Shown: piece after piece, positions 18,046 through 25,133 of the stretch
Numbering within the stretch: the stretch's first letter is position 1
How the letters are laid out: every line of letters starts with the position of its first letter
Source of the DNA: Roseovarius sp.
GTDB taxonomy: Bacteria > Pseudomonadota > Alphaproteobacteria > Rhodobacterales > Rhodobacteraceae
Direction: 5' to 3'
Length of the DNA: 36,427 bases
Assembly (NCBI GenBank): GCA_026709325.1
Contig: JAPOTF010000020.1
Location: 1 to 36,427, forward strand
The notes under the pieces: generated by a model
The model's input: the letters and a program-made list of their open reading frames with translations, nothing else
Told to the model about the DNA's origin: nothing
Database searches by the model: none
Made by a program: the position numbers and the translations under genes

Positions 18046-18565
18046 TTATCCGATATCGCGCACGACGGCATCGCGCGGAATCATGCTCTCAAACATGGCG
18101 TGAAAAGGTTCCGCCTCGTTGAGCGATCCTCGACAACTTGTGGAAAATGCCTGTCCTCGAAGCAGGCTGGACGCAATGTTGCCGAAAGTCTTCATCCGGC
18201 ACATTCCGAAGATGAATGTGCCGTGCCAAAACGCGCCAAGAGACGACCACCGATGAGCAAGGGATCGACCCGAATTGCGAGATTGAGATTTCACTTCCAC
18301 GCAATCGAGCCACGTGTTCAGCCAGCCGGGCAGACGCCCCTTCCAGAAAATCTGCAACCGCGGCAGCGATTAAATGATTTTTGATTGGAACGTGACGGAA
18401 AAGCGCACCGCGAGAAACACCGGCTTTGCGGATGATTGGCTTAATCGAAAGACTGCCGGGCTCTTCGTCGACTAGCTGGCGCGTCGCCCATGATTTCAGC
18501 TCTGATATAATGGCACGAGAATCTCTCCCGCGTTCTTGCTTTTGCCTGTGGTCATCAGTCAACAT
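18046..18565 (-). pseudogene. TetR-family regulator with apparent frameshift(s)
   Basis: The N-terminal half is a clear TetR DNA-binding domain: RAIISELKSWATRQLVDE, then the helix-turn-helix IIRKAGVSRGALFRHVPIKNHL. The same frame continues only to a stop at 18089 and becomes unconvincing after about residue 85. The neighbouring frame carries a natural-looking C-terminal end (NEAEPFHAMFESM... to a stop at 18046), and the third frame carries RVDPLLIGGRLLARFG in the middle. This pattern suggests one or two frameshifts in a gene of normal length, by mutation or sequencing error. The ATG at 18565 lies very close to the predicted transcription start. If intact in reality, it would control itself and the downstream TRAP/amidohydrolase genes. 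Confidence 0.55.
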
Positions 18566-18570
18566 GCCAT

Positions 18571-18600
18571 TACATACCAACTGGTCGGTTTGCGAGTCAA
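18571..18600 (-). promoter_or_regulatory. Sigma70-like promoter of the TetR gene
   Basis: Reading the minus strand, TTGACT (18600-18595) and TATGTA (18576-18571) are separated by 18 bases. The -10 ends about 6 bases before the regulator's ATG, so the message may be leaderless or nearly so. The TetR-type operator lies between the two boxes. Confidence 0.55.
18576..18589. promoter_or_regulatory. TetR-type operator (imperfect palindrome)
   Basis: ACCAACTGGTCGGT is an imperfect inverted repeat (ACCAAC / GTCGGT, five of six pairs). It closely resembles the ACCNAC-N2-GTNGGT sites bound by many TetR-family repressors. It occupies the spacer of the promoter just upstream of the TetR-like gene, as expected for autorepression. 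Confidence 0.55.
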
Positions 18601-19143
18601 TGTACTTAATTTAGATGTCAGTCATTCCCGCCAATCTCCGTTTTTTGCAAACCATGTCTTCCGCCATCAAGAATTTGACATTAAATGGTTTTTTACGGAA
18701 AAGGTTTAAAATCCCCTGGAAAACCAGACAAAAATTCCACGAAAAACGTTTCAAGCGCTCACTTCGGCGGTGACTGGCGTTAATTTTCAGGCGGTTTTTC
18801 ACATTGCAAAAAAGTCGACATTTGGGCTGCAACCAGGTTTCGGTCGCGCTATCGCGCCCCGCATGGATGCTCGCGGGACCACTGCAGGCCGTCACGTTCA
18901 CGCGTCTCGCTTTTACCTCATCCCGCCACAAGGGTTAACGGAAAACAACATCTCCGTGGAAAAATGTCAAAATGATGGTCAAAGCTCGGTCCAGGTTGGG
19001 TTGGGCTGAAGATCGCACCGGGCTGCCATATCCTGCTGTCGAAACACCGGAGCGGCCCATATCGGTTCTTGATCGGTTCCGGCCCCGCAACACCCGCACA
19101 GGGCAGGGCCGGTCGGTTCAAACGAATATTTCAAGCCATTCAC
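18601..19143. other. Intergenic stretch without a convincing gene
   Basis: About 540 bases between the regulator promoter and the end of the M24 gene. Open frames are short and unfamiliar on both strands. The only structure seen is the GC-rich inverted repeat at 19079-19112. No tRNA-like cloverleaf was found. Confidence 0.45.
19079..19112 (-). terminator. GC-rich hairpin downstream of the M24 gene
   Basis: Perfect 7-base arms CCGGCCC (19079-19085) and GGGCCGG (19106-19112) enclose 20 bases. The hairpin begins 31 bases after the M24 stop on the minus strand. There is no T-run after it, so it is not a standard intrinsic terminator. It could be a Rho-linked or mRNA-stabilising structure. Confidence 0.3.
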
Positions 19144-20346
19144 TTAAGCAAGCAGCCGTTCATTGAAGGGAATGTTCGAGAGCAGCTCCGGCCCGTCCTC
19201 AGACACGAGGATCTGCTGTTCCAGCTTGACGCCTTCCCGTCCTCCCTTTGCGCCCGCATAGCTTTCGACACACACCACCATGCCAGGTTCGAGAATGCCG
19301 TCATGCCCCTTCGCCTGAATGTGCTCGCCGTGGATAATCAGCGGGAACTCGTTGCAGAGTCCGCTGCCATGGGCAATGGCCGGCTGCTGTAGCCCGCGAT
19401 AGGGTTCCGGCATCTTCCAGGCAAGATCGGCGATCTCGAAGAAGCTTCGTCCGGAAACAAAAAGCTCGCGGTTTCGCTCGACCTGCTCATGAGCCAGCGC
19501 ATACAGGTTCTTCTGGTCACCTGTCGGAGTCACATCACCGGCAACCCAGCTGCGCGATATATCGGCACCATAGCCATGCGGTCCAATCAGATCAGTGTCA
19601 ATGGCGATCATGTCACCGGCCCTGATCACCCGGCTCCCGGCTTCCTGATACCACGGATTGGTGCGCGGGCCGGAGGATAGGAGCCGTGTCTCGATCCATT
19701 CGCCACCCCGTTCGATGTTGGTCTGGTGCAGGATCGACCAGATTTCGTTTTCCGTACGGCCCGGCGCGGACGTTTCAATCATTCGGGTCAAGCCCTCCTG
19801 GCAAACGATGATCGACTGGCGGATGGCGTCGATCTCTTCGGGCGTCTTGATCATGCGAGCCATATGGGCCACTTCAAACCCGTCAATGATGTGGATGCCG
19901 TTTTGCTCCAGCAAATGCGTGCCCAGCGGGTCGATCCGATCAATGGCCAGCTTTCGGCTGCCCGTGGCATGCGACGTCACGAGATCCATGATCTCGGCAC
20001 ACCAGATGTGCGCATATTCCTCGGCACGCGGCCCGGACACGAAATGGTACCACGATGTGGCCGTTCGCACCTCGTCAACCGCCGCGCATCCCGCCGACAG
20101 ATGCGCGCACCCGGCGAACTCGAAAAGAACAACTGGACCCTCGACCGGCACGAAGGCGTAGCGGCAGGGGTTGTGAAGCCCGTAGACCTGCATGTTGGTC
20201 GTTCCGGTGGCGTAGCGGATGTTGGCAGGATCATAGAACAGTCCCGCCCCGCAATCGTAGTCGGCGATTTTCTCCCGAAGACGGGCCAAACGCCCCTTGT
20301 CGAGGCGTTGTCGCCAATCCATGCTCATGCCAAGGCTGTCAGGCAA
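19144..20346 (-). CDS. M24-family (DddP-like) metallo-hydrolase/lyase, probable TTG start
   Basis: A creatinase/aminopeptidase P-fold protein of 400 aa that aligns with the DMSP lyase DddP. RGGEWIETRLLSSGPRTNPW is nearly identical to DddP as I recall it. The six metal ligands occur as D250, D252, D262, H326, E361 and E376, with exactly the spacing of DddP D295/D297/D307/H371/E406/E421. At the site of the proposed DddP catalytic Asp377, six residues after the His, this protein has Asn332 (HGSGLCNE). Function as a DMSP lyase is therefore uncertain; another substrate is likely. The TTG at 20346 is chosen because AAAGGAG lies 6-7 bases upstream; the ATG at 20397 has no such site. The gene is 119 bases after the HyuA-like gene on the same strand. 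Confidence 0.85.
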   Translation of the reverse strand: MPDSLGMSMDWRQRLDKGRLARLREKIADYDCGAGLFYDPANIRYATGTTNMQVYGLHNPCRYAFVPVEGPVVLFEFAGCAHLSAGCAAVDEVRTATSWYHFVSGPRAEEYAHIWCAEIMDLVTSHATGSRKLAIDRIDPLGTHLLEQNGIHIIDGFEVAHMARMIKTPEEIDAIRQSIIVCQEGLTRMIETSAPGRTENEIWSILHQTNIERGGEWIETRLLSSGPRTNPWYQEAGSRVIRAGDMIAIDTDLIGPHGYGADISRSWVAGDVTPTGDQKNLYALAHEQVERNRELFVSGRSFFEIADLAWKMPEPYRGLQQPAIAHGSGLCNEFPLIIHGEHIQAKGHDGILEPGMVVCVESYAGAKGGREGVKLEQQILVSEDGPELLSNIPFNERLLA

Positions 20347-20359
20347 GGCGGTCTCCTTT
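20347..20359 (-). promoter_or_regulatory. Strong ribosome binding site selecting a TTG start
   Basis: On the minus strand AAAGGAGAC (20359-20351) is followed six bases later by TTG at 20346. The in-frame ATGs at 20397 (upstream) and at 20328 and 20322 (downstream) are not at a workable distance, so this site decides the start of the M24 gene. Confidence 0.55.
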
Positions 20360-20465
20360 CGCTGTGTCCGGCCGGACCCATTCGCCGATGATGTCACAGT
20401 GCGCCGCGCTCCGGTCCGGGTCCGTTTTGGGAAACTTGCAATTTCACATGATATATGTAGCCCAT

Positions 20466-22469
20466 TCAGTCCGACAGGGCAATTCGAGGCCTTCCTCTTG
20501 CCTCCACCGCAATTTCCGCTTCAAGGAAAATCTCTTCAGCTCCAATATTTGCCCTCCTTATGTCATGGGTTGCCGCCAATGCGATTTCCATTGCCCCGGC
20601 AAGCTCCGCCTGCTTGCGGGCCTCTCCCCCCAAAGCCTCTTCAAGGACTCCCATTGCATCGTCTAACTCCCCGAAATCCAGAGGCCCGTCTTCCAGGTGA
20701 GCCCGAAAGCGCCCATCGGCAGGCGACGTGATCATTCCCGTTCTCCTGAATGAAACCTGGCTCACAACCGCGCCAATCGCATTTGCCACGCCGGCATTTT
20801 CCGGGAGCAGCATTTCGCAGGAAAGCCGTTCCCCAACCGCCGGATAATAGCATGGAGCCGAGGCTCCCACCCCGACAACGGGAACGTTAAGACCGCTATT
20901 TAGCTTCACGAGTCCCATGTGGCCTTGAAGCCCCATTTGCATCAGCACATGTTCCGCAAGTACCGAGGGAGAATCCCCGAAATCCACCTCTTCCTCGGCA
21001 AATGCGGCTTCAAGAAGCGCCAGGGACGTCTGATGCGTAAGCCGGTTGGTGATCTTTTCGGCCAAATCAGTCGGCCCGTCTGCAATCCGCATGCCGGCAC
21101 CGGTCCTTTTTCGGGAAAGAAGCTCCAGGGCTTTTACAGCAGCATCCGCATCCCAATTTTTGAGGCGCTCCAATACATGGCTTGCATCCGAGGGAGTTGC
21201 ATAGGCGATCTGCACAAGACCGCGATTAACCAGCTTTTTCAATGCCATTCCATCCAGGCGGGTGCGCAGCACGCTTCCCGCCGGCACTGTATCCGCCCCG
21301 ATCCGATTCAGAACCGCTCTCTCCTTTGAGCCAATCCCTGCCGCATCCATCCCGGGCACGGCGCGCGCAAATCGCGCATCATGCTCGCCAGGCGCATCGC
21401 TTCGCAACTGCCGGTCCAATGCGGCGTGAACTTCTTCCGGCGCTTCCATTGCCAGGAGACTAACCGGTACGGTTCGCCGCGGCCCAAGCTCAATGTCTCC
21501 GCAAAGCCCTTCCCCGATTATCCGAACCTCGCTGTCGCCGCCAAGACCGGTTGTGCGCATGGCCACCGCTTCAACCATTGTGCGCCACGGGCCAACTTGC
21601 GCGCCAAGCGGATCAATCTGCGGCCTGCCGTTTCTCAACAGCGCCACGTCTGTTGTTGTTCCGCCAATATCCGATACCAGCGCGTTTTTGGCGCCTGTCA
21701 TCCAGTGTGCGCCGACAATGCTTGCCGCCGGTCCGCTCAATATTGTCTCAATCGGCCTGTCGGCCGCCTGCATGGAGCCAACCAGAGCCCCGTCTCCGCG
21801 CACCACCATCATGGGCGCGTCAATTCCGAGTTCCTCCAGAGTCTTTTCGGCGTTGCCAATGAGTCTGGCAATCATTCCAATGAGTCTGGCGTTGAGCAGC
21901 GCCGTCAATGCCCGCTTGGGGCCGTTGAGCTTTGCGGAAAGATGGTGCGAACAGCTTACCGGTTTTCCCGTGGCCCCGCGTATTGCGTCTGCCACCGCCA
22001 GCTCATGCTCCGGATTGCGCGTTGCGAAACGCCCGGCAACGGCATATGCGGCGACTCCATTATTCGCCGCGAGCCATTTTTCAAGCACCTCCATGTCGAG
22101 GCTCTTTTCCTCCGATCCCGTATGATCATGCCCTCCCTCCATGACTATCGCGGGATCGCCCGCCAGCGCCGCGCCCAGCCCGTGACTGTGAATGTCCTGC
22201 TCCCGAAACCCGACATACACCAACCCCGCTCTCTCGCCGTGACCTTCGACAAGCGCATTTGTGGCAAGGGTTGTTGACAGTGAAGCCATCCCAATCTCCG
22301 AGGGATCAATTCCCCCCAGATCAAGAACCGATCTGATCGAGTTTCCGATCCCGATTGAGAGATCGTGGCGAGTGGTCAGGGATTTCGCGCTCGCGGCGAT
22401 GCAGCCATTCCGAACCACCACGGCATCCGTATAGGTGCCGCCGGTATCAACTCCCAGCAGCAAACTCAT
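20466..22469 (-). CDS. Hydantoinase/oxoprolinase A-like protein (HyuA-type)
   Basis: A 667-aa protein of the hydantoinase/5-oxoprolinase A family, whose members use ATP to open cyclic amides such as hydantoins or 5-oxoproline. ASKHA-type phosphate loops are seen at GVDTGGTYTDAVV (residue 5) and SDIGGTTTDVALL (near 270). LSGPAASIVGAHW near 250 and GVGASAPCYYP near 550 are further family markers. The start at 22469 (MSLLLGVDTGG) has GGAG 4 bases upstream; the frame open to 22514 adds an unlikely Cys/Arg-rich leader. No HyuB partner is adjacent. A 21-base in-frame duplication gives ARLIGMIARLIGNA near residue 200. It lies upstream of the M24 gene and may act in the same pathway. Confidence 0.85.
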   Translation of the reverse strand: MSLLLGVDTGGTYTDAVVVRNGCIAASAKSLTTRHDLSIGIGNSIRSVLDLGGIDPSEIGMASLSTTLATNALVEGHGERAGLVYVGFREQDIHSHGLGAALAGDPAIVMEGGHDHTGSEEKSLDMEVLEKWLAANNGVAAYAVAGRFATRNPEHELAVADAIRGATGKPVSCSHHLSAKLNGPKRALTALLNARLIGMIARLIGNAEKTLEELGIDAPMMVVRGDGALVGSMQAADRPIETILSGPAASIVGAHWMTGAKNALVSDIGGTTTDVALLRNGRPQIDPLGAQVGPWRTMVEAVAMRTTGLGGDSEVRIIGEGLCGDIELGPRRTVPVSLLAMEAPEEVHAALDRQLRSDAPGEHDARFARAVPGMDAAGIGSKERAVLNRIGADTVPAGSVLRTRLDGMALKKLVNRGLVQIAYATPSDASHVLERLKNWDADAAVKALELLSRKRTGAGMRIADGPTDLAEKITNRLTHQTSLALLEAAFAEEEVDFGDSPSVLAEHVLMQMGLQGHMGLVKLNSGLNVPVVGVGASAPCYYPAVGERLSCEMLLPENAGVANAIGAVVSQVSFRRTGMITSPADGRFRAHLEDGPLDFGELDDAMGVLEEALGGEARKQAELAGAMEIALAATHDIRRANIGAEEIFLEAEIAVEARGRPRIALSD
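21856..21890. repeat. In-frame 21-base tandem duplication in the hyuA-like gene
   Basis: The 14-mer ccaatgagtctggc occurs at 21856-21869 and 21877-21890, a period of 21 bases. It encodes the repeated ARLIG of ARLIGMIARLIGNA on the minus strand. The copies are nearly identical at DNA level, suggesting a fairly recent slippage event. Confidence 0.7.
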
Positions 22470-22541
22470 GTCGCTCCAATTCCAATCACGCCGATTGCAC
22501 CGCCGACACCGCAAATCAGAGCGGAGATTCTCTCTTGCATT

Positions 22542-23582
22542 TCAGGTGCTTCCGCCGACAAGTTTTTCCGCGGCCCATCGCGCCGCGTCGGCAACGGCTT
22601 CATCATTGTCTTCGCGCAGTTTCCACGCAACCGGGGCCAGGTTTTTTCGCGCGGAATTGCCGATGGCATAAAGAACGTTTCTCACAAGGCGATTGCGTCC
22701 AATCCGCTTGATCGGGCTTCCCTGAAATTTCGATCTGAAACCCGCATCATCCAGAGCGGCAAGTTCCGAAAGGCGGGGAGAAGCGAGATCGTCTCTTGCA
22801 TGATAGCCGATATTTCGCGCCTTTACCGCGAACTTGTTCCACGGGCAAACGGCCAGGCAATCATCGCAACCATATATTCTGTTGCCAAGCAACGGGCGAA
22901 TATCTTCATCCACCGGGCCGCGATGCTCTATGGTCAGGTATGAAATGCATCGTCTTGCATCAATCTGATAGGGGCCTGGAAACGCGTTTGTGGGGCAAAT
23001 GTCAAGGCAGGCCCGGCAATTGCCGCAATGATCGCTTTCCTTCTGGTCCGCTTCGATTTCCATTGCGGTAAAAATTGAACCAATAAAGAACCAGTTTCCC
23101 AAATTGCGGCTGACGAGGTTGGTGTGCTTTCCCTGCCATCCCAATCCCGATGCCTGTCCCAGTGGCTTTTCCGGCACCGGTGCGGTATCAACAAAAACCT
23201 TTACTTCGGTTTTAGCCTTGTCGGCAAGCCATCGGGCAAGCTTTTTTAAACGCTTTTTTATCAAATCATGATAATCGAGATTGCGAGCATAAACCGATAT
23301 CGATCCGATCTCCGGTTTAGATAAATTCTCAAGGGGATCGTCTGCAGGGGTATAGCTTTCTCCCAGAACAATAACGGACCTGGCCTCGGGCCAAAGCGAG
23401 GACGGATTCCCGCGCCATTCTCTGCGTCTTTCCAGCCAGTCCATTTGCCCGTGATAGCCGCGTTGCAGAAATTCCGACAATCTGCCTGGCACTTCGGGCG
23501 CATCCCATGGCCTGCAAACGCGAACCACATCGAATCCGTGGTCTCTTGCCATGGCATTGAATTGCTCCTTCAGTTCGTCCAT
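22542..23582 (-). CDS. queG: Epoxyqueuosine reductase QueG
   Basis: A 346-aa cobalamin- and Fe-S-dependent enzyme that makes the last step of queuosine synthesis, reducing epoxyqueuosine at position 34 of tRNAs. Markers are the N-terminal [11 protein letters not shown]-like block ([15 protein letters not shown]), [14 protein letters not shown] with the catalytic Asp near residue 132, [10 protein letters not shown], and two 4Fe-4S cluster motifs [12 protein letters not shown] near 187 and CDDCLAVCP near 237. The C-terminal 90 residues look like HEAT-type repeats ([25 protein letters not shown]). Its length is normal. It is 48 bases downstream of the GST-fold gene on the same strand. Confidence 0.95.
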   Translation of the reverse strand: MDELKEQFNAMARDHGFDVVRVCRPWDAPEVPGRLSEFLQRGYHGQMDWLERRREWRGNPSSLWPEARSVIVLGESYTPADDPLENLSKPEIGSISVYARNLDYHDLIKKRLKKLARWLADKAKTEVKVFVDTAPVPEKPLGQASGLGWQGKHTNLVSRNLGNWFFIGSIFTAMEIEADQKESDHCGNCRACLDICPTNAFPGPYQIDARRCISYLTIEHRGPVDEDIRPLLGNRIYGCDDCLAVCPWNKFAVKARNIGYHARDDLASPRLSELAALDDAGFRSKFQGSPIKRIGRNRLVRNVLYAIGNSARKNLAPVAWKLREDNDEAVADAARWAAEKLVGGST

Positions 23583-23630
23583 TTAATGATCGTCCTGAAT
23601 AAATGGCTCGGAACAGACCGGGCCCATTTG

Positions 23631-24296
23631 CTAGAAGTCAAGATCCGAGTAGTGCTCCGATGGTTGAATTCCCGGTATATGGTCTGCAAGAATGCTTCTG
23701 AATGCGGGTCTGGATTTGATTTTCACATACCATTCCTTGACTATCTTTGCGCGTTTCCATTCCACATCGGAAATGTAGTCAAGGCACGACAGGTGCGCCG
23801 CAGCGGCGAAATCCGCCATTGTCATGACATCACCGGCGATCCAGCGACGTCTTTCCAGAAGCCAGATCATGTATCCCAGGTGAAATTTTATCGCTTTGGT
23901 GCCAGCCATGATGCTGGCGCTGTCGGGAGTGCCCAGCTTCATTATTCTTTTGTTGACGCGTTCGTGAACCAGTTTGCCGGTAACTTCATGATTGAACTTG
24001 TCGTCAAACCAGGAAACAAGGCGGCGGGCTTCGTATCGTCCCTCTGGCGTGGCCGGCAAAAGCGGTGGGTCGGGATATTTCTCCTCGAGATATTCGCATA
24101 TCGCCATGCTTTCAGACATCACCAGATCTCCGATTCTCATTACCGGAACCTTGCCGGCGGGATTGCGGCGCAGGAACTCGTTTGACTTCTCCCAGTAGCG
24201 CTCTTCAATCAGTTCGCATTCTATCCGTTTTTCAGCCAGACAGAGCCTGACCTTCCGGGAGAACGGGGAAAGCGGGAAGTGATAAAGTTTCACCAT
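23631..24296 (-). CDS. fzlA: Glutathione S-transferase-fold protein, probable FzlA
   Basis: A 221-aa GST-family protein. The thioredoxin-like N-terminal domain has LYHFPLSPFSRKVRLCLAEK and NPAGKVPVMRIGDLVMSESMAICEYL; a helical C-terminal domain follows with DVMTMADFAAAAHLSCLDY. The tail HYSDLDF extends past the usual GST end and matches what I recall for FzlA, the alphaproteobacterial FtsZ-binding regulator of filament curvature and constriction that is not an active transferase. The pairing with queG is common in alphaproteobacteria. If it is not FzlA, it is an ordinary GST. The assignment to FzlA is from memory of the C-terminus. Confidence 0.78.
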   Translation of the reverse strand: MVKLYHFPLSPFSRKVRLCLAEKRIECELIEERYWEKSNEFLRRNPAGKVPVMRIGDLVMSESMAICEYLEEKYPDPPLLPATPEGRYEARRLVSWFDDKFNHEVTGKLVHERVNKRIMKLGTPDSASIMAGTKAIKFHLGYMIWLLERRRWIAGDVMTMADFAAAAHLSCLDYISDVEWKRAKIVKEWYVKIKSRPAFRSILADHIPGIQPSEHYSDLDF

Positions 24297-24357
24297 AGTC
24301 GAATCGCTTCATTCATTGAATCTATCCACCCTTAAATGCATCGGTTTTCCATCCGGT

Positions 24358-25107
24358 TCAATCCTGGAAACAAGCCGCCCGCCCATCAACATCAATTGTT
24401 GCCGCTCCATCAACAACAGATTCGGCTCTCTTGCGCACCAGATCAGACGGCTCGGAAGCCGATCTGCCCTTGGGGTCGGGCAGTACCGCCGCAAGATGCG
24501 CGGCCTGGAATGGGTTTAGTTTCGACGACGGAACGCGAAAATGGGATCTTGCGGCAGCTTCAATGCCAAACACCCCTTCATCAAACTCGGCGACATTCAA
24601 ATAAACCTCGACGATTCTTCTCTTGGTCCAGAACAGCTCAACCAGCGGGGTTATCAATGCCTCCAATGATTTTCGCGACCAGCTGCGGCCGTTCCACAGA
24701 TAGACGTTTTTGACAACCTGTTGCGTGATGGTCGACGCCCCGCGGGTGCTGCCGTCTCTTATCGCGGCACGTATGGCATTGATGTCAAATCCCCAATGCC
24801 CGCAAAAATTGGCGTCTTCGGCCGCAACAATTGAACGAACGGCCACCGGAGAAACATCTTCAATTGGAGTCCAGCGCCTTTCAATCCCGCCAATGCGCCA
24901 ATGCTCCTTGAGCATGTACAGCGTAAACGGCGGATTAACCACACGATACGCAAGCACCATAATGCAGGTTAGGGCAATGGCGCCAATGACAAAACGCAGG
25001 GCCCAGCGTCGCAACCGGGTTGGCGCGTCCGCCCATCGCGCTTGCAGTTTTCGCGGTGCCGGTTTTGCCGCCTTCGATTTCCTTTTGCCTTTTTTGCCCC
25101 TAACCAT
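24358..25107 (-). CDS. mtgA: Monofunctional peptidoglycan glycosyltransferase MtgA
   Basis: A 249-aa GT51-family enzyme that polymerises lipid II into glycan strands in the periplasm. A basic cytoplasmic tail (KKGKRKSKAAK) precedes one membrane anchor at about residues 37-58. GT51 motifs follow in order: EDANFCGHWGFD with the catalytic Glu near 97, GASTITQQVVKN near 123, and ELFWTKRRIVEVYLNVAEF near 151. There is no transpeptidase domain, and the length matches MtgA. It begins 26 bases after the trpEG stop, so it may be transcribed together with it. Confidence 0.93.
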   Translation of the reverse strand: MVRGKKGKRKSKAAKPAPRKLQARWADAPTRLRRWALRFVIGAIALTCIMVLAYRVVNPPFTLYMLKEHWRIGGIERRWTPIEDVSPVAVRSIVAAEDANFCGHWGFDINAIRAAIRDGSTRGASTITQQVVKNVYLWNGRSWSRKSLEALITPLVELFWTKRRIVEVYLNVAEFDEGVFGIEAAARSHFRVPSSKLNPFQAAHLAAVLPDPKGRSASEPSDLVRKRAESVVDGAATIDVDGRAACFQD

Positions 25108-25133
25108 GATCGGCGATCGCAGTCATACGGGAT

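Noticed and set aside
18611-18931. Minus-strand frame of 106 codons upstream of the TetR gene
   Set aside because: Basic, low-complexity product with no family match, overlapped by other frames, and no ribosome binding site.
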